Shown here: one piece after another, positions 10,571-22,878 of the stretch
Layout: every line of letters starts with the position of its first letter
How positions within the stretch are numbered: position 1 is the stretch's first letter
Notes under the pieces: generated by a model
What the model was told of the DNA's origin: nothing
Seen by the model: only the letters and a program-made list of their open reading frames with translations
Databases searched by the model: none
Assembly (NCBI GenBank): GCA_934045905.1
Contig: OW203765.1
Span: forward strand, 25,695,151-25,759,150
Origin: Leuctra nigra
Taxonomy: Eukaryota > Arthropoda > Insecta > Plecoptera > Leuctridae
Direction: 5' to 3'
DNA length: 64,000 nucleotides
Translations under genes and position numbers: made by a program

Positions 10571-11876
10571 CCGTGTAAAAATACCAGCCAAGTCTCTTCA
10601 ACTTAAAAAAAAAATGAAATCTAAAAATTCTACTCTGAAAAGTAGTGATATCAAAAAATTAGCCAAGTCAAAACTTTATTTGAAAATCAAAAAATACTTG
10701 GCGCATCGTGTACATAAATAGCTTGGAAGTATAAGCCAATTATAAATTTTACATGAAATATACATATACATAGTATACCTATAATGCCCTAAAAAAAACG
10801 ATGCGCCAAGTATTTTTTGATTTTCAAATAAAGTTTTGACTTGGCTAATTTTTTGATATCACTACTTTTCAGTGTAGAATTTTTAGATTTCATTTTTTTT
10901 TTAAGTTGAAGAGACTTGGCTGGTATTTTTACACGGAGTGTTTTTTATGGGGATATCACTAGTTTTTTTAGTTTGTTTACACAACTTTTAACACATATCG
11001 GAGCAACAATGACTAATTCCTTTAAAAAAATAGGCCATTTCCGAATTGGTTACTACGAAAAAATGTGTTTGGGGCTAAATATAAGCTTGTTTTGATATTC
11101 CATGAAGAATTGCGAAAGCATTGTTCCAATAGGTCCAGCCGTTTTCGAGATATGGCATCACTTCCGGTTTTCATAATGGCGGCTGAAATTACAGCCACCT
11201 AGAATTTATTTCTATAAATGTTATGTATCATTATAAGCCTTCTGAATTTGTAGTTATTGTAGTAAGAGGTGATTCAAGTCTGATTCTTCATTTTTATGAC
11301 GTCATTTCCGGTTTCGGTAATAGTAAATGTATATTTTGACTATTGATATTCCATAAAGATGACCGTCTGAATCATTTGGCGATAGTTTTATTCCGATCGG
11401 TGTAGTCGTTTTCGAGATATGACGTCACTTCCGGTTTCAAAATGGCGCCTTCCGGTTGGTTTTATAAAAAGGCACCTCGGACGCCAAAAGTGCACATGTG
11501 GTAAAAATTTCAAGTCGATCGGTTAAGCCGTTTAGGCTGTGGCGGTGATTGCGGTGTTTCGTGATATCATCAGATGAAGATAGGTTTTAAAAGGGGTGTA
11601 ATTTCACTGTTTTCACGGCCCTCTAGCCCACAAATGGCATTACCTATTGTTCCCAAATTTAGTATATGTTGTCAGGTGGGCCATAGCTCGAAATTAAGTT
11701 ATTTCGCAACAATGTGAGATTTCCCAATTTTGAGATCCAGTAGGCCGAAAATGCCATGTTGTTGCTTACAGTAAAAGTGTTTGGTCTGCTCCTCAGTTTA
11801 TTAGGCATTTACGGTATGTTGAGTGAGTGTGAGTGTATAGTACGACTTGGCTGGGTGGAGCGACCGCTCCACTAGA
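10571..11876 (+). mobile_element. FB-A3: foldback/terminal-hairpin element
   Basis: Inverted repeat arms 10571-10709 and 10798-10936, a body with ETS/CRE/YY1-like clusters (CACTTCCGGT, TGACGTCA, AATGGCG), and terminus GTGGAGCGACCGCTCCACTAGA. The left end lacks the first 15 or so bases (CCCCATAAAAAACACT) seen in other copies. Confidence 0.85.
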
Positions 11877-12547
11877 TGATTCATCCGGTGTATAAAAATA
11901 TCTACATTTCTACTTCAAAATTTCTAAGTATAGTAGTAATTCTAAATTTTTAAATTTCTATCAAAAGAAAGCGTTTAAATTTTTCTTAAGTTTAAATGAT
12001 TCCTCAGTCATAAATAATTTAAGATAATTTAAGATATTGTATTTAATTTTTTAATTTTTTCCTGTAAATTACAAACGTTCTGTAATTTCTAAAAAAAATT
12101 ATGTGTCTCTTTTTTGACAATTTATTGTCTCTATCCTGCTTCACTCGCTGATAAAATTATGATTTAAATTTCAATTCATTCCGTTAAAACGTTTCGTCTG
12201 CATTAAAAACAGTGTCTGTAAAACAGAGACATCGATTGGTGCTACGTCACTAATTCCCTATCGACATTGGAAAGAGTTACGTAATATTATTAAGCTATTA
12301 CATGACTTGTAGTACCTTGCAAATGTCATTACTTGTTCATTTCAATGACAATTATTCTCTCAACTAGTAATTCGAAACACTATCGTTGCAACATACATTC
12401 CATTTGGTTCGTACTGGAGCATATCTACACTGGTATGTAGAGAGATTAATATTTGCAACTTATTCTAAGATCGTGTTGGTTTAGTGTTAAGGGTGGTGCA
12501 AGGTGAATGATTACGGCGGTGATAAACATTTTACGGGGCCATTCTAA

Positions 12548-12707
12548 AGCCCCGTTTACACGGTGCAATTTCTTGAACAACTTCTGTGTCACAGAAGTTC
12601 TGCACAATGTGCAGATTCCCTTTATCATCTTAAAAGTGATACTGCGCACGAGCAGAATCTCTGTGGCACAGAAGTTGTTCAAGAAATTGCACCGTGCAAA
12701 CTGGGCT
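12548..12707. mobile_element. Palindromic MITE, PIF/Harbinger-type (TAA target)
   Basis: Ends AGCCCCGTTTACACGGTGCA and its near-complement, flanked by TAA (12545-12547 and 12708-12710). 160 bp; arms of about 70 bp contain CTTCTGTGNCACAGAAGTT. Confidence 0.75.
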
Positions 12708-12897
12708 TAAGATGGCACATTCTATTTGTACCAGGATATCGAGGAATCCACATGAAATTATTGTTTTTGTTATAAATATATGATTTTACTGGCTTTAAGT
12801 TGAAACAAATTGTTTGTTTTTAAAAAAGTTATCAAGGAATTGTCTTGTTTTTAGTAAATTGAATTCAAATCTAACCAATGCAGTGCTTTAAAAAGTA

Positions 12898-14226
12898 CCA
12901 TAAAAAACACTCCGTGTAAAAATACCAGCCAAGTCTCTTCAACTATAAAAAAATAGAAGAAATCTAAAAATTCAGCACTGAAAAGTAGTGATATCAAAAA
13001 ATGAGCCAAGTCAAAACTTAATTTTAAAAACCAAAATATACTTGGCGCATCGTGTATATAAATAGTATAGAAGCATATGCCAAAAGTCAAATGTACCTAA
13101 ATATATATAATATACATATAATGCCCTTAAAAACGATGCGCCAAGTATATTTTGGTTTTTAAAATTAAGTTTTGACTTGGCTCATTTTTTGATATCACTA
13201 CTTTTCAGTGCTGAATTTTTAGATTTCTTCTATTTTTTTATAGTTGAAGAGACTTGGCTGGTATTTTTACACGGAGTGTTTTTTATGGGGATATCACTTA
13301 TTTTTTTAGTTTATTTACACAACTTGTAACACACATCGGAGCAACAATGACTAATTACTTTAAAAAATACGCCATTTCCGAATTGGTTAATACGAAAAAT
13401 TGTGTTTGGTGCTCAATATACCTAAGCTTAAAGTGATATTCCATGAAGAATTGCGAAAGCTTCGTTCCAATCAGTCCAGCCGTTTTCGAGATATGGTATC
13501 ACTTCCGGTTTTAAAAATGGCGACTGAAATTACTGCCACCTAGAATTTATTTCTATAAATGTTATGTATCATTATAAGCCTTCTGAATATGTAGTTATTG
13601 TAGTAAGAGGTCATTAAAATCTAGTTCTTCATTTTCATGACGTCATTTCCGGTTTCGGTAATAGTACATCTCTACTTTAACTATTTATATTCTATATAGA
13701 TGACCGTCTGAATCATTTGGCGCTGGTTTAATTCCTAACGGTCTATCCGTTTTCGAGATATTACGTCACTTCCGGTTTCAAAATGGCGGCTTCCTGTTGG
13801 TTTTATAAAAAGGCACCTCAGACGCCAAAAGTGCACATGTGGTAAAAATTTCAGATCGATCGGCTCAGCCGTTTAGGCTGTGGCGGTGATTGCGGTGTTT
13901 CCTGATATCATCATCATCATCAGATCAAGATAGGTTTTAAAAGGGGTGTAATTTCACGTTTTTCACGGCCCTCTAGCTCGCAAACGGCATAACATATTGT
14001 TCCCTAATTTGGTATATATAGTGAGGTGGGCCATAGCTCGAAATTAAGATATATCGCAACAATGTGAGATTTTCCAATTTTAAGATCCAGTAGGCCGAAA
14101 ATGCCATGTTGTTGCTTACAGTAAAAGTAGTTGGTCTGCTCCTCAGTTTATTATGCATTTACGGTATGTTGAGTGAGTGTGAGTGTACAGTACGACTTGG
14201 CTGGGTGGAGCGACCGCTCCACTAGA
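12898..14226 (+). mobile_element. FB-A4: foldback/terminal-hairpin element (best-preserved arms)
   Basis: Arms 12898-13053 and 13133-13288 look identical by eye over about 156 bp, with a 79-bp loop. They run from CCATAAAAAACACTCCGTG at the outer end to CTTGGCGCATCGT at the loop. Body 13289-14190 has repeated ETS/CRE/YY1-like clusters. It ends in the 18-nt hairpin and CTAGAT. Confidence 0.9.
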
Positions 14227-14309
14227 TTCAAGATAGGAAGCTTTTAGATTTTATGCAGTTGAATTTAATTTTCATGTTGTCATATTGTTGCGTTCTTTAC
14301 GCGTATTTA

Positions 14310-14456
14310 GGCCCGGTATTTTCTAAAGTTAAATTGTGTTGGATTAACTAAAATTTGGATTAAATTCAACTCTTTCAATCATTTTAAGTTATCTGATTGG
14401 CTGTTCTGCCTATTTTGTCCAATATTTAGTAATTCCGGCTCAGGTAATACCAGCCC
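14310..14456. mobile_element. MITE (GGCCCGG family, copy 1)
   Basis: It starts GGCCCGGTATTTTCTAAAG, ends GGTAATACCAGCCC, and is flanked by TTA on both sides (14307-14309, 14457-14459). Same family as 33957-34112. PIF/Harbinger-type by target size. Confidence 0.75.
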
Positions 14457-14853
14457 TTAGTATATTTACACCTTGTTGAATTGTTTTCCTTTTCATAAGA
14501 TGTATTAATAATGAAATTTGGGGTCTATTTGACTTTCAGTGGACATTAGATATATCTTGAAAAACGTGTAAAAACCACACATTTCGCAATAAAATGAACC
14601 ATTTTATGTGTATTCAAATTTATTTCTCTAATATAACAGAGAGTTGTGTTCATCAATCAATTCAGCAATAAACCGTCCTTGGACGAATTAATATCAATTG
14701 ATTCGTCTAAGGTTAAACGTTAACATTTAATCTTAACTAACAAATTTGTTAGTTGGCAGTTTCGTTGAGGAGGACTGTAGTAGAGATTTGTATCATATGT
14801 CAGTTATTATGCATGATTTGCTTTTAGGTTTTTCCTTACCAGTGTGATTGAAG

Positions 14854-17668
14854 ATGGCTTGGCAGCGTCCGACGTCGGCGTCGTATCCTGCCGTGTACGC
14901 CCGGTGCGTCGGCAGACGTCCCGACGCCAGCGGGAAGGCGCCGAAGTTCCGCATCCAAGACGCCCCTCCAGAGATGGAGGAGGAGGTCGTCCAGCACATG
15001 GCCACCATCTTCGTCAAGGTCAGGGGTGAAGAGATGGGAGGGAATGTCGGGTAGCTCTTCTTGTACTTGGATAGATAATGTGAAACACTCTTGTGCTAAT
15101 ACTTTTACTGGAATAATTTAAATAGGGTTCAGAATATTTGATCTAAAAAATTAAAAATCTAAGAATTGTTGTGAAATCTCTTAAAATTTAGCAGTGGCCC
15201 AGCATACCAAACATTCCACTGACAATATCGCTAAATTGAACCACTTTTTAATTCCATTCAATGATCGACATTGAAACATAGTCAAGCCATTTATTTAATT
15301 GCCATCCAGCAATCAATTATAAATAATTTATTAACATTATTATTATCATTACAGATATTTTATAGTAATTAAAATTGTATAAAAAATTGAGCTAAATAAC
15401 TATGGCTTGACAGTAATTTCAATATCGTCATTCTTACAGTGAATGGAATTTAATGTCAAGAAATTTTGTGAATAATCCACAACCTAACACAGATGGAATA
15501 GTTCACCTGAAATTTTTAACCAAGTGTGCACTCAATGTGTCTGAGATGGATTCATTCTTATACTTTATGTGTCATCATTTTATACGGGGGTACGTCACAT
15601 CTCGAAAATGGCTGGGCTAGATCATATTTGTTCGGAGCATATTGATATAAATAAGTATGTACGAGTATGTATGTATGTATGTATGTATAAGTGAGTCCTT
15701 CCTCTAAAAAATATAAAATGTTTTATTTGTGCTGTGCTATTTGTGCTCTTCAACAGGCAGAACCGACATGTGTGAACCGCAACTTCGCCGGTGATCCAGT
15801 GACGATGAAAGAGACAATTGCGTTATGGAGAGAATTCTTCCGGCAACACATGACGCTAGTGGCGCTCCAGGAGGAAGAAGATGGAACTACGCGACTTGCT
15901 GGTGTCAACATGACGATGGTGTCAGAGGCCAAGGACAAGGATAAGGTGTATCAGGTGAGGAGGGAATGAATAAGTTGCGTAGGGTCCTGAAAGGCGAGTA
16001 TGCAATATTTCGTTAAATTATTGGAGGCATGGTCATTCATTGACTATCGTCGATGGAATTATATATGTAAATGGAAGCTAACTTCTATAATAATTCCAAT
16101 CATTTCAAACAAGAAATTTTACGTGTACGTCTTTAATTTTGACGAAACTTGGCAGAAATGTTTGATTATCCTAAAGAAACACACGACTCTTTCAGGGTTT
16201 GTATCCCCAAATTGCGCCGTTCGGGAAATTTGCAATTCTCAATAAGGGCATACATTCTACTGAATAGGCTAATAACTTGAAAACTGAGAGAACATGGTAG
16301 TCTTTCTTTATAGCCATGCAAAATTTGAATTTAATTCGAACATTTTGATTTTCGTAAAAGCAGTAAATATTATTAAAATTTTAACCACAATATGGATTTG
16401 GCTAAAATTTATTAAACCGGAGAAAACAATTTGATAGCACACGGTGTCATATACAGGCCATAATATTTTTTCAACCAATCAGAGGGCAGCGTTCAAAAAC
16501 TAACACTGTACAGTATTACGTCAGAATGATAAAAGTAAATGTGCACTCTAAGAAATCGTCTACAAAATGAGTTGATTTAAGACGACACAAAAAAATGTGT
16601 TAATTTCAACACAAAAATTTGTTGATTTCTGACGACACAAATAATGTGTTGATTTTGCAAAAATCAACACAAATTTTGTGTCGAAATCAACACACTCTTT
16701 TGTGTTGTCATAAATCAACACATTTTTGTAGATGATTTCTTAGAGTGTGCACAATTTCAGCTTGATCGGACAGACAAGCGGGCGTCGGGGAAAAGATAAC
16801 AGAGAAAGTGTCCAAAAGTGCCGAATTGAGACGCTCGCTCAATCACGTCGTATTGTCCATAGTTCAAGGGCGTCGCCATGCAAGCCGTCCTACACAACAT
16901 CCTTTACTTCAGTCGCATCGTCGACGTCTTCGAGCGATACGGGGTCGACGAGTACCTCACGGCGATGGGGCTGAGCGTCGCCCCAGAGTTCCAAGGTCAG
17001 GGACTAGGTCTGGAGCTGTTGAAGGCGAGGATTCCGTTGTGCCGCGCCACGGGGTTGACGTTGACGGCCACCGTCTTCACAGCCGCGAACTCCCAGGAAC
17101 TTGCCAGGAGAGCGGGGTTTGAGGTGAGGAGGACGTTGAGAGGGTGGTGGGACAGGGCGGGGCGTTGTGCCGCGTCACGGGGTTGACCTTGAGAGCGGGG
17201 TTTGAGGTGAGGAGGACGTTGAGAGGGTGGTGGGACAAGGGAAGGCGATATGCCAAGCCATGTGGTTGACGGTGACCTCAACGTGTTCACCGCCGTCGTC
17301 TCCCAGGAGCTGGCCAGGAGAGTGGGGTTTGAGGCGAGGAGGCATTGAGAGGGTGGTTGGACAGGGGAGGGCGTTGTGCCAAGCCATGGGGTTGACGGTG
17401 AGCTCCAACGTGGTCACCGCCGTAGTCTCCCAGGAGAGCGGAGTTCGAGGTGAGGAGGACGTTGAGAGGGTGGTGTTTGAGTTGAGGGACTTGGTTGGCG
17501 TTGTGTACAGTAGGAACAAGAGCAGAATGTAAGTAATCTCTGTATTGTTCTTGGTTCCAGACGCTCGCAGAAGTTGAGTACAAAGACATCAAAGTCGACG
17601 GCAAGGAACTGTTTCCTGGAATCAAGACGAAGTACTGCACGAGCATGGCGTTGAAGATAGATCCATGA
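14854..17668 (+). CDS. GNAT-family N-acetyltransferase, tandem copy 2 (complete)
   Basis: Exons 14854-15018 (55 codons), 15757-15954 (66), 16863-17123 (87) and 17561-17668 (35 plus stop TGA) give 243 aa. All four introns-exon joins are phase 0 with GT...AG borders. ATG 14854 was chosen because an in-frame TGA lies nine bases upstream and the protein aligns with copy 1 from the visible part on. GNAT motif A is in exon 3 (VAPEFQGQGLGLELLKARIP), followed by the conserved NSQELARRAGF segment. It probably acetylates an amine using acetyl-CoA; no signal peptide or membrane segment is visible, so it is likely cytosolic. Insect arylalkylamine NAT-like proteins are the nearest family I recognise; the substrate is unknown. 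Intron 2 holds a foldback MITE and intron 3 a minisatellite made from the end of exon 3. Confidence 0.9.
16544..16747. mobile_element. Foldback MITE with repeated CAACACA motif
   Basis: Ends CACTCTAAGAAATC(G/A)TCTACA and its complement. The interior is a self-complementary series of CAACACA/TGTGTTG words. In intron 2 of GNAT copy 2. Target duplication not clear. Confidence 0.65.
17124..17560 (+). repeat. Intron 3 minisatellite of GNAT copy 2
   Basis: Three further degenerate units of the 3' end of exon 3 follow the true donor. Unit landmarks GCGTTGTGCCGCGTCACGG, GCGATATGCCAAGCC and GCGTTGTGCCAAGCC lie near 17161, 17245 and 17371. Donor-like GAG|GTGAGG is retained at 17207 and 17450 and changed to GAGGCGAGG near 17334. 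The true acceptor is TTGGTTCCAG ending at 17560. Confidence 0.8.
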
Positions 17669-19457
17669 TGATCAAGAAGAGAGGGTCGTCCATTCAGACC
17701 GCAGAGTGTCCAGGCGAGATCGCGTAATCAAAAGTGTCAAACATGTCTGCCGCGGAAACCACTTCACAATATCACAAGATCACAATTCTCACAATATCAT
17801 CGACATACCTTATTTAAAATTATTTGGATTGCCGAAGGTTTCTTCGCACTACTTCACCTTTTACAATGCAAATCCCTTGCTTGAGGTTGACGACATTGAC
17901 AAAGACATAAGTACACAAACATTTTGAAGGCGATAACAATACCTTGGGAAATTGGCATTGATGAAGAATTACTCGTAAAAGAAAATTCGCTCATTCACAA
18001 CTCACTTGTTTTGTTTATTTGGCACATTATTTCAAAATTAAACTCGTTTTACATAATCTCAACAATATCTACACTTGTCATCCTGTTTTTTATTCATGAA
18101 CTTATTATTTAAGTACAAATTGTCGTGAACTATCGTCAAAAACACATTTTGACAGTTCTCCGTTTGTTTACATCGGCCATCTTGGACACGGCCTGGTGAA
18201 TGTCAGTCAGCTTAACATTCAGTCAGTGACCATCTCATGTAGGAGGCAGTGGAATCGGACCCCCGAGCGTCAATGAGTGGATGAAACGATCGTCATACCG
18301 CGGAACACCCGGAAGACGAGCCTTATGAAGAATTTACCATTGACGATCGGATATAGAAGTACTACAATTTCCGAAAACATCAGTATTCGAGCGGCAAATT
18401 TGAAAAGTGGAACGATCTTTAAAAACTGATGTTTGCCAACAGGTCAAATACAAACACAAATGTTTTTCTTTTGTTAAAAAAATAAATAAAAAAAAAACAC
18501 TATAACTATAATTCCGTTACCATACTTGCTACATACTTACTGACTATTACATTTATTACGGTTTAAATTCATATGCAGAGAGTTTTTAAGTAAAAAATTC
18601 GTTTGAATTATTCTAAACACATTTGACAGTTCAAAGTCCAGGCGCGTAGAAACATTAATGACGTATTTGTTGGCCACCTCTTTGCCGACGTAGCATTTTT
18701 GAAAAATAAATCATGTCTTACAAACACAATTACTCTGTTAAAGTAATGTTATATATGGACATGCAGTTTTTATATCAGACAGCATTTTTAATCGGGAAGT
18801 ATGGGGGAGGGGGGGGGGGGGTGAAAATAAATTTAGGGTAGGAACTGGGTACTAAGCCCACGGTACAATTTAATAGTAATTGGTTATCGGACTGAGGCAA
18901 GCCCTGTTCATCATCTCTTGCTGAGAAATTATTTTGTCAAGTTTCAAGCAAGGTAGTATCTGTTTGTTTTCATTTTTGACCTAATATTGAGCACACATTT
19001 TTTATATTAAAAAATAAAAACCATTTACAAAATAAAAATGTTCAGTGTATTTTCCTTCAACTTGGATTTGTAAATAAGCTCATTCTATGAAATTTGTAAT
19101 AGTCTAATATCCTTACTCCTACATTCCATTTATACATTTGTATATAACTTAAACATAAAATTACTTCTAAACACCATTCTCGAGATCTTGCAGTTCGAAC
19201 ACTGGAAGCGCCTTGCCGATGCATCACGCCTTACACACGAGTAGGTTGGGGTGCCGATATTCAAGGGGCAACAATGTTTCACTCTTGCTGTGTCTTGCAA
19301 TATTTCACCCTTGGCTGACATCATGATTATCATTAAAAGTGTCTTATTGTTAACTGCAATAATGATTTAGGACACGCATAAATTACAAATTTTTACTTGC
19401 GTGTGACAAGAGGCTATATACAACACTTCCATTTTATTTATTATACATGTATATGTA
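17669..19457. other. Intergenic DNA after GNAT copy 2
   Basis: No gene recognised. It holds a G-rich homopolymer near 18803-18821 and A-rich tracts near 18478. Short open frames here have no domain signature. Confidence 0.5.
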
Positions 19458-19674
19458 CACTTGGCAATAGTAAAAACGGTACCTATTCGAATGAAACGAA
19501 TTGGCTGATAAAGGTTTGATGGCATCATCCGATGAAGGATGTGCTAACTTGTCATTTATCTCTCGTAGGTGAGCTCTGATTTCATTGATAATAACAAGGA
19601 TTGATTATCAAGGAACTAGACCATAGCAGCTCCAATCCGTTTCGTTCAAATACCGTTTTTAGTTTTGCCTAGTG
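19458..19674. mobile_element. Mariner-type MITE (TACACTnGGC family, copy 1)
   Basis: TA flanks (19456-19457, 19675-19676). It starts CACTTGGCAATAGTAAAAAC and ends in the complement of CACTAGGCAAAACTAAAAAC. Related copies at 38038, 43879 and 49247. TA target plus CACT...AGTG ends fit Tc1/mariner. Confidence 0.7.
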
Positions 19675-19881
19675 TACGTAGTACATGATGCACGTTTATA
19701 ATACAGCTAGAACAATAAATATTCCATTTGCCTATAAAATCAAATTAAATGAAACTGCCTGAAGATATTATTGCTGGTACTAAACAGTAGTGGTTAAAAA
19801 CATTAAATTTATTTATATATCCATTCAAAGCATTCCTTAATTAACGACCCTGTTTGTTCAGGAGCTAATATAATTTAATTT

Positions 19882-21242
19882 CACATCCATTGTTTAAGAA
19901 AGGGGATCGCAAGAAATGTAGCAACTATAGAGGGATAACACTCATGAGCCAAGGAGCGAAGATATACGAACGAATTATAGAGAAGAGGATACGAAGTGTA
20001 GTTGAAGAGGATTTGAAAGATGAACAATATGGATTTAGAAGAAACAGATCTACGATAGACCTTATATTCGCTATAAGGACCATTATGGAGAGAAATTGGG
20101 AGATGGGAAAGGAAATATGGTTAGTGTTTCTGGATATTGAAAAAGCGTATGATCATTTGCCAAGGGATAGGGTGTGGGAGAGTTTAGAAAAGAGGGAAAT
20201 AGACAAGAAGTTGATTGAAAGAGTACAGAGTTTGTATGTTGGATGTGAGAGTTGTGTGGAAACAGTGGGAGGAAGAACGGGCTGGTTTAGTGTGAGATCA
20301 GGAGTAAGGCAAGGCAGTGTGTTGTCACCTTTGCTGTTCATTATGGTAATGGATGATATAATTCGGGAGGTGGAAAGGAATGAAGATCTAGATTCACAAA
20401 CTGGGGTATATGCGGATGATGTTGTAATTTGGGGAGAGACTGAAGAGTTGGTACAGAAGAAAGTGGATGTGTGGAACGAAGTGATAAAAAGATATGGAAT
20501 AAAGATTAGTAGTGAGAAGAGTGAATATTTGGTTTTGGAGAAGAAGAAAAATGGGCTTGTAAGAAATGGTTTGAAATTGGATGGAAAAGATATTAAACAA
20601 GTAGAAGATTTTAGTTATCTAGGAAGTTTGGTTACAAAAGACGGAAAGTGTTCGAAAGAAGTTAAAAGAAGAATACAGAAAGCAGACGGGTTTTATCAAA
20701 AAGTTAGAAAATTAGTATGGAATAGGGATTTACCACTTTAATTTAAATTAGTATTATACAAGCAATATTTTTTACCGATATTATGTTATGGGGCGGTGAC
20801 GTGGAATTTGGGATGGAAGGAGGAGAGTATGGTACAAGCAGAAGAGATGAAGTTCGTGAGAGGAATGGCAAATATATCGATGAAGGAACATGTAAGAAGT
20901 ATGGTGATAAGGAAGAAGATGGGTGTGGAGAGTGTTGGGTTCAAAATTGGGCGAGAAAGACTGAGGTGGTTTGGTAAACTTAAGAGAATGAAAGACAGTA
21001 GAAGAGCCAAAAGTGAATTTGGAAAGTATGTGGAAGGTAAAAGAAAAGTTGGGAGGCCAAGAGATAGATGAATTGAACAGGTGAAAAGAGATGTTGAGGA
21101 ACGAGGTGAAAGATGGGAAGAAGTTGAAAGGAAACATTTGTGGGAAAATCAAGAATTATGGGAACAAATAGTTACTAAAGTGGAGGTAGTAGAGGAGGAT
21201 GAGGATGAAGAAGAAAAAGACGGAGGAGAAGAAGAAGAATAA
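19882..21242 (+). pseudogene. Reverse transcriptase ORF of the non-LTR element (two nonsense codons)
   Basis: A single frame runs from about 19884 to TAA 21240, broken only by TAA at 20739 and TGA at 21069. RT signatures in order: NYRGITLMSQGAKIYERII; QYGFRRNRST; motif A FLDIEKAYD with the catalytic Asp; motif B GVRQGSVLSPLLF; motif C YADD. After the first stop the frame continues with ERLRWFGKLKRM and KRKVGRPRDR, both usual downstream of RT in this kind of element; the second stop falls where Trp is expected. It ends in a Glu-rich run from a GAA/GAG-rich tract. The 5' endonuclease part is missing. Inactive. Confidence 0.85.
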
Positions 21243-21434
21243 GAAGAAGGAGAAGAAGAACAAGAAGAAAAAAGAAAGGAGGGGAGGAGGATGAGAAGGA
21301 AGACAAATGTGACAGGCCTGGCTAGCCGGCATTACTAAATGTATTTAGCCTATAAGAAATTTTTACTCCACCTAGTGTGGAATTAAGTGTTTATAAATGT
21401 AAATAAATATGTGATAATAAAAAAAAAAAAAAAT
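19882..21434 (+). mobile_element. 5'-truncated non-LTR retrotransposon with poly(A) end
   Basis: It starts inside the reverse transcriptase and runs through a 3' UTR to an A-tail (about 21419-21434). The RT frame and the trailing A-tract define orientation. The GRP(K/R)xR motif, the WFGxxxRM motif and overall RT type resemble RTE-like elements; clade assignment is tentative. No target duplication was identified. Confidence 0.85.
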
Positions 21435-21511
21435 CCCCTGAATCATAACATAACATAACCTTACTTCGAAAGATATTCGAAATTCTGCATCAAGCGAGCG
21501 TGTAGAGAACA

Positions 21512-22813
21512 CCATAAAAAACACTCCGTGTAAAAATACCAGCCAAGTCTCTTCAACTAAAAAAAAAATAGAAGAAATCTAAAAATTCAGCACTGAAAAG
21601 TAGTGATATCAAAAAAAGGCCAAGTCAAAACTTTTAAAAATTACTTGGCGCATCGTGCATATAAATAGTATAGAAGTAGGTCGGTAATCAAATATACTCA
21701 TCTATACATAAAATATATCTATAATCCCATAGAAAAACGATGCGCCAAGTAATTTTTAAAAGTTTTGACTTGGCCTTTTTTTGATATCACTACTTTTCAG
21801 TGCTGAATTTTTAGATTTCTTCTATTTTTTTTTTAGTTGAAGAGACTTGGCTGGTATTTTTACACGGAGTGTTTTTTATGGGATATCATTCCTTTTTTCA
21901 GTTTATTCTTACAATTTGTAGCATATATTGTGGAACCAAAGACTATAATTCCTTTAAAAAAATACGCCTTTTTGATTTGGTTGCTAAGAAAAGTTGTGCT
22001 TGTTACTATGTATATGCCATAAATGATATGCTATAAAGTATAGCGCAAGTTTCGTTCCAATCGGTCCAGCCGTTCTCGAGTTATGGCATCACTTCCGGTT
22101 TTCAAAATGGCGGCTGACTTCACTGCCACCTAAAATTTGTGTCTTTAAATGCTATGTAACATTATAAGCCTTCTGAATATGTAGTTATTGTTATAAGAGA
22201 TGATTTCATTCAAATTTGGCATTTTTATGACGTCATTTCCGGTTTCGGTAAAAGTACATTTCTATTTTGACTATTGATATTTCATTGAGAAGACCATCCG
22301 AATCGTTTGGCGCTAGTTTCGTCCCAATTGGTCCATCAGTTTTTAAGATATGACGTCACTTCCGGTTTCAAAATGGTGGCACAAAAAATTCGTAAGGACA
22401 AGGTATCATCAGACGCCAAAAGTGCATATATGGTAAAAATTTCAGATCGATCGGCTCAGCCGTTTAGGCTGTGGCGCTGTCAACAGTGTTTCCTGATATC
22501 ATCAGAATCATCATCTTCAGAATCAGAAAGTGGTGTAATTTTACATATTTCACGGCCCTCTAGCACGAAAATGACATACCCTATTGTTCCCAAATTCGGT
22601 ATATGGGGTGGGGTGGGCCATAGCTCGAAATTAAGATATTTTGCAACAATGTGAGATTTTCCAATTTTAAGATCCAGTAGGCCGAAAATGCCATGTTGTT
22701 GCTTACAGTAAAAGTGGTTGGTCTGCTCCTCAGTTTATTAGGCATTTACGGTATGTTGAGTGAGTGTGAGTGTACGGTACGACTTGGCTGGGTGGAGCGA
22801 CCGCTCCACTAGA
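21512..22813 (+). mobile_element. FB-A5: foldback/terminal-hairpin element (shortest arms of the intact copies)
   Basis: Arms 21512-21656 and 21737-21881 (145 bp each). The segment between AAGTCAAAA and ACTTGGCGC is much shorter than in other copies, in both arms. Hairpin end GTGGAGCGACCGCTCCAC-TAGA. The open frame 22307-22654 inside is non-coding repeat body. Confidence 0.88.
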
Positions 22814-22878
22814 TTATGGGACTCCTGGAACTTTCTCAGTCTGTATGTTCTTTTGTTTCTGTATTTCCTTTTATTGTC

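Noticed and set aside
17175..17646. - and + strand frames of over 100 codons in the GNAT copy 2 intron 3
   Set aside because: Repetitive minisatellite translated; no domain, contradicts the splice structure.
22307..22654. 115-codon open frame inside FB-A5
   Set aside because: Lies in the repeat body, is not kept in other FB-A copies and encodes translated ETS/CRE motifs and a microsatellite; not a gene.
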